DNA of 33,732 bases from Bacteroidales bacterium. Its GTDB lineage: Bacteria > Bacteroidota > Bacteroidia > Bacteroidales > 4484-276. Shown here in pieces: positions 1-9,129 of this stretch. A model generated the notes under the pieces. It was not told where the DNA came from, ran no database searches, and saw nothing but the letters and a program-made list of their open reading frames with translations. Where the stretch lies: NCBI GenBank assembly GCA_029934065.1, contig JAOZMX010000013.1, positions 1 through 33,732 of the forward strand. Reading direction: 5' to 3'. Position numbers and translations under genes: made by a program. The stretch's first letter is position 1, and the number at the start of each line of letters is the position of its first letter.

Positions 1-2
1 CA

Positions 3-332
3 TTCGACAATTTTATGCAACTTTCGGCACAAAGCCTTTTTACAATTGGTGAATGGTCGAAATATTTACATATTTCTCCCCGGACGATGCAACGCTACAA
101 AAAAGAGAAAAAACGTTTCGGGGCGCTTTATGCCGAGAAAATTATCGGGATTTTTCTTTTGCAAAACAAAGGGGTGTCGGTTTTTGGCAACAAAAACTCT
201 TTTGCGCAATGGATGAATGCAGAAAACATTGCTTTGGGTGGTGCAAAGCCCAAAGATTTGCTTGACACCGCTTTCGGCATCGCCATGATCAGAGAAGAGT
301 TGGGACGTATAGAGCACGGAATTGCCCCATGA
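3..332 (+). CDS. Antitoxin, Xre/MbcA/ParS toxin-binding (DUF2384) type; probably 5'-truncated by the window edge
   Basis: Reading frame is open to the window start (first in-window ATG at 15). The FTIGEWSKYLHISPRTMQRYKKEKKRFG..A.KI..I..L...G..VFG....F..W....N.ALGG..P.DLLDT.FG pattern is typical of Xre-like RES antitoxins. ATGA overlap with the downstream RES gene. Confidence 0.82.
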   Translation, partial: FDNFMQLSAQSLFTIGEWSKYLHISPRTMQRYKKEKKRFGALYAEKIIGIFLLQNKGVSVFGNKNSFAQWMNAENIALGGAKPKDLLDTAFGIAMIREELGRIEHGIAP

Positions 333-814
333 TCGTTTTTCGTTTGTGCAAGAAAAAATACAGCGGCGACCTTTCAGGACGAGGTGCAGAAAAATTTGGC
401 GGAAGATGGAACAGCAAAGGGCATGCTGTGGTTTATACCAGCCAGTCAAGGGCATTAGCCGTTACCGAGTTGGCCGTTCATGTTCCACTTGGGATAATTC
501 CACCCGATATGGTAATGACGACCATTGACATCCCGGATGATGTTGAGGTTTACTCCATCGAAAGTGCGACTTTGCCGGCCGGATGGCAACAATTTCCGAA
601 TATTCCGCTTACGAGAAAAATTGGTGACGAGTGGCTGGTCAAAAACCGGGGTCTTGTGATGAAAGTACCCTCGGCCGTCGTTCAGGGCGATTTCAACTAC
701 CTCATTAATCCGCACCATGCTGATTTTAGTTTGGTGAAGATTCTCAATACCGAACGCTTTGCTTTTGACGGAAGACTGTTTGGCGCCAATGATTCAAAAG
801 GAGATTCTTATTAA
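329..814 (+). CDS. RES domain toxin of an Xre/RES type II toxin-antitoxin system
   Basis: MIVFRLCKKKYSGDLSGRGAEKFGGRWNSKGHAVVYTSQSRALAVTELAVH matches the RES N-terminal pattern (R, GGRWNxxG, vYtS.S.alA..E); 4-nt overlap with the antitoxin ORF. Confidence 0.88.
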   Translation: MIVFRLCKKKYSGDLSGRGAEKFGGRWNSKGHAVVYTSQSRALAVTELAVHVPLGIIPPDMVMTTIDIPDDVEVYSIESATLPAGWQQFPNIPLTRKIGDEWLVKNRGLVMKVPSAVVQGDFNYLINPHHADFSLVKILNTERFAFDGRLFGANDSKGDSY

Positions 815-2326
815 TCGGTTTTCTGCCGATTTGTTTAAAAACAACATCGTTCCGTCCGGTTGTCGGATCATCCCCTCCGGGTCACAAACGCAGGAACTCC
901 CGTTGAATTCCAACTGTTTTTTCCGGTATTCCGCTTTTGAAAGATTATAATCAACCACTACGGGAGCAAAGTGTGCTTTCATGGTTTTCAACTTATGCCC
1001 GTCGGTTGTATTCATGTTTTTGGGATGATCGTTGTAAATCAGAAACAAATGATCCTTATTTGCAAAACTGATAAATCCGAGATGATCTTCAACAGCATAG
1101 ACAAATTGTCTTTTCGGAATCATGCCCATATTGACAAAAGCATCATTTTCATCAAAATCAACAATCACTATTTCATTGGCTTTATAAGTATCTTTTGGAT
1201 AAATATTCCCTTTTTGATCCCGGATGATCATAATCTCTTTATGAAAATATTCAAAAACAGCGATCACATCATTCTCACCGGAAACGTGTAAAGCTCTTGG
1301 CGTCAGATCTTCAGCAGGCGATTTTGAAGGAATGTTTTTACGGTTCAATCTTTTCAGTTCCTTTTCTCCGAAATCATAAATCTTATGTCTGATCAGGTCA
1401 CCACCAAATTTATTAAACACATAATAAAAAATACCTGCCGGTTTATCCGTATTTTTATCCCTGGTATAATACCCCATATACCCCATCAGATTTTTCCCGG
1501 CATCAAAAAGACCGGCTTTTGCGATGCTTCCATTGTCGAAATTAAACTCCCATGATTTGTGCTGATCAGTGAAAACATCATATACGATCAACCGGTGAGC
1601 AACCTCATCCGGCAAATAGGGTGTTGATACGGTTAACGTAAAAAAGACAACACCACCGTGTCCCGGGTATAATTCCGAAAAATCGTAGTCCAGCCCGTCG
1701 TCGGGAAAACTAATGAGCCGTTCTCCGGTCAGTTGAAACGTTTCATCGAAGATCAAAAAATCAATGCGTTCGGGAACATTTAACGACGGGTCGGTGGTTA
1801 CCGAAAACAGATAGCTTGTATTGTTGCCTCTTGTTGTTTTGATACAATCGAAAAAATGAAAATTTTTAACTGATGCCGATACATCATTGATTTCACCCGC
1901 CTCCTTCATTTCAACATGCCCCGATCCGTCAATAACGAGAAACCGTGCTTTGAGTTTGGATGTTGCCGAAAAATATTCCTTGCACAAAATCAGGAACCCG
2001 CTATTTGTTTTATAAAACCTCACCGGTTCGAGATGTTTCAGTTTTCCCGGGTGATTCCGCTTCAGCATGATCCTGTCACAGGGATTCAGGTCTTTGCCGA
2101 AAACAACAATAAATGCATCGTGTCCCGTATTGAATTCTATTTCACGTTCGTTGCTCAATGTCAGCAGGTAATAATAATTTGAGTCGGCATCAAAAAAGTT
2201 ATTTCCGGCATTCATCTCATAAGGCAAAGGAGCGCCGGCCGTTATCTGTATTCCCTCCCCGCTGTATGCCCTCACGGAGGCCATCATCAGGAATACAACA
2301 AGGATATTTTGTGCCGGGATGTGCAT
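794..2326 (-). CDS. Predicted secreted protein of unknown function, possibly beta-propeller-like
   Basis: Long ORF with an N-terminal hydrophobic signal-like segment (MHIPAQNILVVFLMMASVRAYSG). The start at 2326 is preferred over 2350 because TATCTTTG (2350-2357, minus) looks like its -7 element. Repeated beta-rich FLI.D/..IVYD/..IV.FD segments. No family recognised. Confidence 0.65.
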   Translation of the reverse strand: MHIPAQNILVVFLMMASVRAYSGEGIQITAGAPLPYEMNAGNNFFDADSNYYYLLTLSNEREIEFNTGHDAFIVVFGKDLNPCDRIMLKRNHPGKLKHLEPVRFYKTNSGFLILCKEYFSATSKLKARFLVIDGSGHVEMKEAGEINDVSASVKNFHFFDCIKTTRGNNTSYLFSVTTDPSLNVPERIDFLIFDETFQLTGERLISFPDDGLDYDFSELYPGHGGVVFFTLTVSTPYLPDEVAHRLIVYDVFTDQHKSWEFNFDNGSIAKAGLFDAGKNLMGYMGYYTRDKNTDKPAGIFYYVFNKFGGDLIRHKIYDFGEKELKRLNRKNIPSKSPAEDLTPRALHVSGENDVIAVFEYFHKEIMIIRDQKGNIYPKDTYKANEIVIVDFDENDAFVNMGMIPKRQFVYAVEDHLGFISFANKDHLFLIYNDHPKNMNTTDGHKLKTMKAHFAPVVVDYNLSKAEYRKKQLEFNGSSCVCDPEGMIRQPDGTMLFLNKSAENRLIRISF

Positions 2327-2349
2327 ATCTGATTCAATACTATTTGACA

Positions 2350-2357
2350 CAAAGATA
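2350..2357 (-). promoter_or_regulatory. Putative Bacteroidota -7 element TATCTTTG for the secreted protein gene
   Basis: Exact match to TAnnTTTG on the minus strand, 23 nt upstream of the ATG at 2326; directly abuts a terminator U-tract. Confidence 0.5.
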
Positions 2358-2380
2358 AAAAAAGGGAGCCGAAGCTCCCT
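2357..2380 (-). terminator. Rho-independent terminator with UUCG tetraloop for the MFS gene
   Basis: Minus strand reads AGGGAGC TTCG GCTCCCT TTTTTT: perfect 7-bp stem, C(UUCG)G tetraloop, T-run; 30 nt after the MFS stop codon. Confidence 0.88.
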
Positions 2381-2410
2381 GATTTTCTATTATAAATAAG
2401 TTAACGGTAA

Positions 2411-4096
2411 CTATTTCTGAATATTCGGTAATTCCAGCCCGTAACCTTTACGCTTGTCCTCAATCTTGAGCAGAAAAGCAAACACCAGTGAAAGAACGGC
2501 CAGTGAAAGGAAGATCAGCATATCGTAGAAATAGTCGTATCTCAAATTCAGTTTTTCTTCCTGAATGGTTTGGTAAGCCACATTCTTTCCGATTTTGATC
2601 ACTGTTTTCAGTGTACTTTTTTTATCTGCCGAAAGGTCAACATTTTTAAGATTATCTGTAATATTTCCGGTAATTTTACCTGCAACTTTTTCCTTGTCGA
2701 TTTTTTCTGCCGGCAAAGGCTGGTAATCAGTATATTGAACAACCGAATCCACAGCGCTTCCCGTGGCTTTTTCAACAGCTTTCGAAATGTCTCTGGCGGT
2801 AAACACATCACCGGTCAACGTTTGTGTAAAAGCTTTTTCGATGGCATCCTTAACCACAATCTTATTCGGTGAAACATTCGGATTTGTGGAATTCAACACA
2901 AAACCGAGGATCAGCGGAATGAACATCAGTCCGATATTCTGAATCCAGAAGATAACCGCATAAGCCGTTCCGAGTTGTTTTTCGGGAATGATCTTCGGTA
3001 CCGAAGGCCACATAGCCGAAGGAACAAGCGAAAATCCGATACCAAGGATAATGACCATAACAGCAGCAATCCACCATAATGTTAACGACGGAATGGCAAG
3101 CACCCCGTGGACAAAGATCAATATCATCGAACCGATGATCATAATGGTGGCACCTTTTCCGTATTTATCGTAAATACCGCCGAAAACAGGTGTCAGGATG
3201 ATCGTCCCGAACGGCAACAGTGCAGGGATCGTTCCCGCGAGGTATGGGCTCACATTGTATTTATTGATCATCAGGTCGGTTGCATAAAACAAAAACGGAA
3301 ATACCGCCGAATAGAACAACACACATAAAATGGCAATATACCAGAACCCGAGATTGCCGATGATAAAAACAATATCTTTGATTTTAAATTCATCTTCTTC
3401 CGATTTTTCTTCGACAATACTTCCTTCCGATTTATCCAGCTTGATATCGAGAATAGAAAACATAATAAACGAAAGGACACCCAGCAACATAACGATCAGA
3501 GCAAACAAGATCGGTGCAGTTACCGTGAAGTTCTTTGCCAGCGGCAACGAGATGGCCAGTGCAAGCAATGTACCCAGTCGTGCTATCGCCATCTGCATCC
3601 CCATGGCCAAAGCCATCTCTTTTCCTTTGAACCAGCGAACCACTGCTTTGGAAATGGTAATTCCGATGGCTTCCGTTCCTACGCCGAAAATGGCAAAACC
3701 AAGTGATGACAATAATACTTGCGTTTTCATATCACCAATAAGCGGGAGATGTACAACGGAACCTTCCGGAAAATGGTGGGAAACAGCCCAATAGTTGAGT
3801 GCCGTACCGAGAAACATAACGATTGTTGCCCCGAGTCCTGTTTTTCTAACTCCCAGTTTATCCAAAATAAATCCGCTGAAGATCAGCATAAACAGAAAAA
3901 CATTGAACCATGCATATGCGGATGTATAGGTACCGAAATCCTCACTGTTCCACCCCAAAACACTTTCCAACATCGGTTTAATCGACGAAAGCGCATAGTT
4001 AAAATAGTATGCACCGAAAATTGACAATGAAGCCAGAATTAATGCCGTCCAGCGGGCTTTTGCCGAATCGCGTAATGTTTGTCTAATCTTTTCCAT
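2411..4096 (-). CDS. MFS transporter (12-TM type) with an extra soluble insertion before the last TM helix
   Basis: Multiple TM segments, LDKLGVRKTGLG and GGIYDKYGKGATIM (MFS A-like motifs). A polar stretch of about 130 aa (STNPNVSPNK...QEEKLNLRYDY) precedes the last hydrophobic helix (FYDMLIFLSLAVLSLVFAFLL). Confidence 0.85.
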   Translation of the reverse strand: MEKIRQTLRDSAKARWTALILASLSIFGAYYFNYALSSIKPMLESVLGWNSEDFGTYTSAYAWFNVFLFMLIFSGFILDKLGVRKTGLGATIVMFLGTALNYWAVSHHFPEGSVVHLPLIGDMKTQVLLSSLGFAIFGVGTEAIGITISKAVVRWFKGKEMALAMGMQMAIARLGTLLALAISLPLAKNFTVTAPILFALIVMLLGVLSFIMFSILDIKLDKSEGSIVEEKSEEDEFKIKDIVFIIGNLGFWYIAILCVLFYSAVFPFLFYATDLMINKYNVSPYLAGTIPALLPFGTIILTPVFGGIYDKYGKGATIMIIGSMILIFVHGVLAIPSLTLWWIAAVMVIILGIGFSLVPSAMWPSVPKIIPEKQLGTAYAVIFWIQNIGLMFIPLILGFVLNSTNPNVSPNKIVVKDAIEKAFTQTLTGDVFTARDISKAVEKATGSAVDSVVQYTDYQPLPAEKIDKEKVAGKITGNITDNLKNVDLSADKKSTLKTVIKIGKNVAYQTIQEEKLNLRYDYFYDMLIFLSLAVLSLVFAFLLKIEDKRKGYGLELPNIQK

Positions 4097-4133
4097 ATTC
4101 GAATTTTTAGTTTTTGTGATTTTATAAAGCCGC

Positions 4134-4141
4134 CAAATTTA
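4134..4141 (-). promoter_or_regulatory. Putative -7 element TAAATTTG upstream of the MFS gene
   Basis: Exact TAnnTTTG on the minus strand, 37 nt upstream of the ATG. Confidence 0.4.
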
Positions 4142-4251
4142 CAATTAATCGTTAAATAAAAAAGTTTAATTTTCGAACTGCTGTTGAAAAGCCAATGAAA
4201 TTTTCCTGGAATTTCAGATTTTAATCCTCTTTCCCAAACAATTTAATTCTT

Positions 4252-4259
4252 TACTTTTG
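4252..4259 (+). promoter_or_regulatory. Putative -7 element TACTTTTG upstream of the T9SS protease gene
   Basis: Exact TAnnTTTG, 25 nt upstream of the TTG start at 4285. Confidence 0.45.
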
Positions 4260-4284
4260 TCGAAAATTTTAAAATATCAGGATT

Positions 4285-5961
4285 TTGAATAGAAAAATAT
4301 CTTTTGCACGTTTATATTTTCTGACGATCCTTATTGGTATCACCGGGAATGTTTTTTCACAGATCAGCCACGGCGGCTTTCCGGCTACAATTAAGTTTTC
4401 AGTAATAAATGAGGATTATCCGGTTTTTGAGATTCCGGCACCTGATGTGGAACGTTTGCTTGCCGAGGATGCCGAGAGCGACAAGTATGGTTTTCCCATG
4501 CGTTTTGCCGAATGTTTTACGGTTGATTTTGATTTGGCGGCAGATGGCAAATGGCTGAATATGCCCGACGGCAGCCGCATTTGCAGGCTTGCACTTCATG
4601 CCGATCATGCACAGGCAATACTGCTTTATTACAAAGAATTTTCAATTCCAGAAGGTGGTAAGTTGTTTTTATACAACACTTCCAAACGGCAAATCATCGG
4701 CGCATTCGACAACACCACCAACAAGAACGGCGGCGTTTTTGCCACCGAGATGGTTTATGGCGACAAAGTCGTTCTCGAATATGTCGAGCCGTACGGAACG
4801 AAAGAAAAACCGGAGATCATCATCAACGAGGCCGGGTATGTTTACCATACCGTAAAGGATCCATCTTCCGGGCGCGGATTCGGTGGATCGGGAGATTGCG
4901 AAGTGAATGTTAACTGTACGGAAGGTGACGAATGGCAGGATCAAAAAGACGGCGTGTGCAGAATGATCGTCAAGCAAGGTTCAAGCTCGGTATGGTGCAC
5001 GGGGGTTCTGGTCAACAATACACGGCAGGACGGAACGCCTTATCTGATTAGCGCCGATCACTGCGGACCGGATGCCACACCCGCCGAGATGAATACCTGG
5101 ATATTTTATTTCAGATACGAAGGCCCCGATTGCGAAAACCCGCCCAACGACACGGCTTTTGATTCCTACACCATTGTAGGTGCCAGTAAGATCGCCGCGG
5201 CAGGGGGTGCAGGTTTTAAGTCCGATTTCAAATTGATCAAGTTGAACCAGGTTGTTCCCGCCGATTATCATCCTTACTTTGTGGGATGGAACCGCACGGG
5301 GAATATAAGTTCCGATGGGGTTACGATCCATCATCCCCAGGGCGACATCCGTAAGATATCCACTTACAACACCCCCTTGCAATCCACCAACTGGGGCGGC
5401 ACGCCCAACACACACTGGAAAGTGGTATGGGCTGAAACGGAAAACGGAAACGGTGTCACGGAAGGCGGTTCATCGGGATGTCCTATTTTTGACGGCGACG
5501 GCCATATGATCGGGCAGCTTACGGGCGGCGATGCCAGTTGCTCCAATCTTCTCGGCCCGGACTACTACGGGAAATTTTCATTTTCATGGGATAAAGTAGG
5601 CAATGCCGACACTTTGCAGCTAAAGCCCTGGCTCGACCCAGATAATACGGGTGTGGAAGAAATTGACGGCATTTCCGTTGTGGGTATTGCCGAAAAAACA
5701 GCAGAACATACCGTTGCCGTTTACCCCAATCCCACCGGGGGCCTTATTACCATTGACATGAGCATATGCTCCGGCACAACTTCTTCCCTCGAAATATTTA
5801 ATGCAACGGGGCAAAGAATTTTCGCAAAAAAATATCCGCATTTATCATCGGCACCAGTAGTTGTTGACCTCACAAATGCTGTTGACGGCATTTACTTTCT
5901 GAAAATCATTTCCGGAAAAATGACCTGCAAGGCAAAAATCCTGAAACAAAAAATGCATTGA
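4285..5961 (+). CDS. Secreted trypsin-fold serine endopeptidase (lysyl-endopeptidase-like) with T9SS type A sorting domain
   Basis: Signal peptide (LYFLTILIGITGNVFS); catalytic-triad-like LISADHC, SDFKLIKL, GGSSGCPIFD; C-terminal VAVYPNPTGGLITIDM...GIYFLKIISGKMTCKAKILKQ sorting domain. Starts with TTG. Confidence 0.88.
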   Translation: MNRKISFARLYFLTILIGITGNVFSQISHGGFPATIKFSVINEDYPVFEIPAPDVERLLAEDAESDKYGFPMRFAECFTVDFDLAADGKWLNMPDGSRICRLALHADHAQAILLYYKEFSIPEGGKLFLYNTSKRQIIGAFDNTTNKNGGVFATEMVYGDKVVLEYVEPYGTKEKPEIIINEAGYVYHTVKDPSSGRGFGGSGDCEVNVNCTEGDEWQDQKDGVCRMIVKQGSSSVWCTGVLVNNTRQDGTPYLISADHCGPDATPAEMNTWIFYFRYEGPDCENPPNDTAFDSYTIVGASKIAAAGGAGFKSDFKLIKLNQVVPADYHPYFVGWNRTGNISSDGVTIHHPQGDIRKISTYNTPLQSTNWGGTPNTHWKVVWAETENGNGVTEGGSSGCPIFDGDGHMIGQLTGGDASCSNLLGPDYYGKFSFSWDKVGNADTLQLKPWLDPDNTGVEEIDGISVVGIAEKTAEHTVAVYPNPTGGLITIDMSICSGTTSSLEIFNATGQRIFAKKYPHLSSAPVVVDLTNAVDGIYFLKIISGKMTCKAKILKQKMH

Positions 5962-5987
5962 TCTTTCACGCAACCACTCAAAAGAAA

Positions 5988-7103
5988 ATGATGACCGATA
6001 CGCCCTATTCATTCCTGCTACAGAACATTAAGACGGAACCCGCTTTCAGGGAGATTGCCGAAAAAGTGACGGCCGGCACGAGGATATCTTCCGAAGAAGG
6101 ACTTTATCTTTTCGAACACGCCGGTCTGGGGCTTTTGGGAACGCTGGCCACTTTGGTCAAAGAACGCCTGCACGGGAAAAAGGCGTTTTATATCCGGAAT
6201 TTTCACATCGAGCCCACGAACATCTGCATTTACCATTGCAAATTCTGTTCGTATGCGCACAACAAAACCGGAGAAACCTGGGAAATGTCACTGGACGAGA
6301 TGCTGGAAACGGTGAAAAAAGCCCCCGGAGATATGCGCGAAGTACACATCACCGGCGGCGTTCATCCGACATTCGACCTGGAGTTTTTTTCAACATTGCT
6401 TCAAGAAATAAAGAAACTGCGACCCGGCCTTCACCTTAAAGCTTACTCGGCCATCGAGCTGGATTACATGTTTGAAGAAGCCGGTGTGAGCATTGAGGAA
6501 GGTTTAAAAATATTGAAGAACCATGGACTGGATTCCATTCCCGGAGGGGGTGCCGAGATCTTTGACCCCGAAATACGGGCACAAATCTGCGACGATAAAG
6601 CCTTTGGCCGGAAATGGCTTGAAATACATGAAACTGCCCACAACCTCGGGATCGGCTCCAACGCCACCATGCTTTACGGACACATCGAAAAATATTCCCA
6701 TCGAATTGATCATCTTGAAAAACTTCGCAGTTTGCAGGATCGTACAGCAGGTTTCAATACTTTTATTCCTTTGAAATTTAAAAGTGCCAACAACGAAATG
6801 TCGTATCTCGGTGAAGTGAATGCCGTTGAAGACATGAGAAATTATGCTGTTTCACGAATATTTCTCGACAACTTCCCCCACATCAAAGCTTACTGGCCCA
6901 TGATCGGCAAACAGATGTCGCAGCTTGCACTCTCCTTCGGCGTTGACGATCTGGACGGCACCATCAACGACACCACTCAAATCTATTCACTCGCAGGTGC
7001 CGACGATAAAAATCCTGTTATCAACACCAAAGGATTGATCAAACTGATCGAAGATGCCGGTTACCTTGCCGTGGAAAGAGACTCATGGTACAACGAAATT
7101 TAA
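5988..7103 (+). CDS. mqnE: Aminofutalosine synthase (radical SAM, menaquinone futalosine pathway)
   Basis: NICIYHCKFCSYAH (CxxxCxxC radical SAM motif), HITGGVHP, SIPGGGAEIF, NATMLYGH, FIPLKF, KAYWPMIGK, LSFGVDDLDGTI are MqnE/CofH-family motifs. ATG at 5988 preferred over the ORF-track start at 5958. Confidence 0.9.
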   Translation: MMTDTPYSFLLQNIKTEPAFREIAEKVTAGTRISSEEGLYLFEHAGLGLLGTLATLVKERLHGKKAFYIRNFHIEPTNICIYHCKFCSYAHNKTGETWEMSLDEMLETVKKAPGDMREVHITGGVHPTFDLEFFSTLLQEIKKLRPGLHLKAYSAIELDYMFEEAGVSIEEGLKILKNHGLDSIPGGGAEIFDPEIRAQICDDKAFGRKWLEIHETAHNLGIGSNATMLYGHIEKYSHRIDHLEKLRSLQDRTAGFNTFIPLKFKSANNEMSYLGEVNAVEDMRNYAVSRIFLDNFPHIKAYWPMIGKQMSQLALSFGVDDLDGTINDTTQIYSLAGADDKNPVINTKGLIKLIEDAGYLAVERDSWYNEI

Positions 7104-7406
7104 GCAAGCCAAAAGACAAAACATTAAATCCGGGCAGCCGGCGTGAAAGCCCGATAACGGTAAATCATGCAGTATCCCGATAATCCCTGTTTGTTCCTTA
7201 TCACTGCTTTGATTTTTTGATTAAAATACATTCGTCGTTCAATCAATAATTTACACCCCATCCCCTTTTCATATCGCCGGCAAATCTTTTTAACATCCTT
7301 TAACTCAAAGGCTTTGCAAGGTTAAATTTTGTTAAACCCCTTGTTTTATGCAACAACCTACACTTGAAAATTATTTCTTTTGCAGGTGAAACAAAAATGG
7401 TTTGTT

Positions 7407-8336
7407 ATGGATATAGTAGTAAAAAATCTCACTAAAGTTTATGGTAATCAACGAGCCGTGGATGATGTATCATTCAGGGTAAAAACAGGAGAAGTTTTGG
7501 GTTTTCTGGGTCCCAACGGTGCCGGAAAAACCACTACCATGAAAGCCATCACAACGTATCTTAATCCTACCGCCGGAGAGATTTTTGTCGGGGATTATTC
7601 GATACATGAGCATCCCGAAGAGATCAAAAAGCGCATCGGCTACCTGCCGGAAAGCAATCCGCTCTATCAGGAGATGCCCATTATTGACTACCTGAAGTTT
7701 GTTGCCCGGTTGCAAAATATCGATTCTTCGAAGATTGAGGATAAGATCAGAGAGATGGTTGATGTTTGCGGACTGGAGGGCGAGAAGCACAAAAAGATCA
7801 GTGAACTCTCCAAAGGTTACAGACAACGTGTAGGTCTGGCGCAGGCGCTCATTCATGACCCTGATGTACTGATCCTTGATGAACCCACATCCGGGCTCGA
7901 CCCCAATCAGATTGTGGAAATACGGGAGCTGATCAAAAAAATCGGCCGCGAAAAAACCGTAATCCTGAGCTCTCATATCCTTGCGGAGGTAGAGGCCACC
8001 TGCGATCGGATCATGATCATCAACAAAGGAAAAATCGTTGCCGACGGAACGTCCGAAGAACTTCGCAAACATGCTCAAGGCAATGAAATCCTGCGTATCC
8101 GGATCGAAGAGGCTCCGCCGGATGACATTTTCGAAAAACTCAGAACCATCGACACGGTGGACCTTGTGGATTTCATCAACAAAGAAGAAAACACATTCGA
8201 AGTGCACAGCAAAAAAGAGATGAGCTCACGAAAACAAATCTTTAACCTTTGTGTGGAAAATCATTGGATACTTACGGAAATGAGCCCGATAGAAACAAAA
8301 CTGGAAGACATCTTCCGTGAGCTTACTTTATCGTAA
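7407..8336 (+). CDS. gldA: ABC transporter ATP-binding protein, gliding-motility GldA-like
   Basis: Walker A GPNGAGKTTT, signature LSKGYRQRVGLAQAL, Walker B VLILDEPTSGLDP; followed by GldF- and GldG-like genes. Confidence 0.87.
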   Translation: MDIVVKNLTKVYGNQRAVDDVSFRVKTGEVLGFLGPNGAGKTTTMKAITTYLNPTAGEIFVGDYSIHEHPEEIKKRIGYLPESNPLYQEMPIIDYLKFVARLQNIDSSKIEDKIREMVDVCGLEGEKHKKISELSKGYRQRVGLAQALIHDPDVLILDEPTSGLDPNQIVEIRELIKKIGREKTVILSSHILAEVEATCDRIMIINKGKIVADGTSEELRKHAQGNEILRIRIEEAPPDDIFEKLRTIDTVDLVDFINKEENTFEVHSKKEMSSRKQIFNLCVENHWILTEMSPIETKLEDIFRELTLS

Positions 8337-8380
8337 TTCCAATTGTTAAATTTAATTGCTAATTCTTAAATCTCAATAAT

Positions 8381-9100
8381 ATGAAGCAAATATGGGTAAT
8401 AACAAAACGGGAACTGCAATCGTTCTTTGATTCGCTGACAGCGTACATCATGCTGATTGCTTTTCTGGGTTTCAGTGGCTTTTTTACCTGGTTGTTCGGT
8501 TCCGATATTTTCTTTATTAAACAGGCCAGTTTGCAATCTTTTTTCGGAGTGGCTTACTGGACATTGTTTTTCTTTATCCCGGCACTCACCATGCGTCAGT
8601 TTGCCGAAGAAAACAAAACCGGGACCATCGAACTTTTACTTACCAGACCCGTGAACGACTGGCAGGTGGTGTTTGGTAAATTTCTCGCCACGCTGTTGCT
8701 GATCGTCATTGCATTGCTTTTTACCATACCTTATTATATTACGGTGGCAAGTCTCGGCAATGTGGATCACGGGGCGGTTATTCTCGGTTATTTCGGATTG
8801 ATACTGATGAGCGCAGCATATATCAGCATCGGTATTTTTACAAGCAGTATCTCCAACAACCAGATCATCGGGTTTTTGCTGGCATTGGCCATCGGCATCT
8901 TATTTCAATTCTTATTTTCATTCATTGCCGGCGGCACAAGCGGCATCATCAGCGAAATCCTTTATTACTTAAGCATCAGTACACATTTCGAATCCATCTC
9001 CAGAGGCGTTATCGACAGTCGCGATCTGATCTATTTCTTTTCGCTGATCTTCCTGGGGTTGGTCAGCACTGAAGCCGTTTTACAGAAAAACAGGAATTAA
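8381..9100 (+). CDS. gldF: ABC transporter permease, GldF-like
   Basis: About 6 TM helices; MKQIWVITKRELQSFFDSLTAYI..., FIPALTMRQFAEENKTGTIELLLTRPV typical of the GldF/ABC-2 family; operon context. Confidence 0.87.
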   Translation: MKQIWVITKRELQSFFDSLTAYIMLIAFLGFSGFFTWLFGSDIFFIKQASLQSFFGVAYWTLFFFIPALTMRQFAEENKTGTIELLLTRPVNDWQVVFGKFLATLLLIVIALLFTIPYYITVASLGNVDHGAVILGYFGLILMSAAYISIGIFTSSISNNQIIGFLLALAIGILFQFLFSFIAGGTSGIISEILYYLSISTHFESISRGVIDSRDLIYFFSLIFLGLVSTEAVLQKNRN

Positions 9101-9129
9101 TCGTAAAATCACTGAAAAAACACTGGAAA

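Noticed and set aside
3330-3794. 154-aa plus-strand ORF
   Set aside because: Antisense to the MFS transporter; Ser/Ile-rich shadow of TM codons.
7470-8207. 245-aa minus-strand ORF
   Set aside because: Antisense to gldA, whose ABC ATPase motifs are unambiguous.
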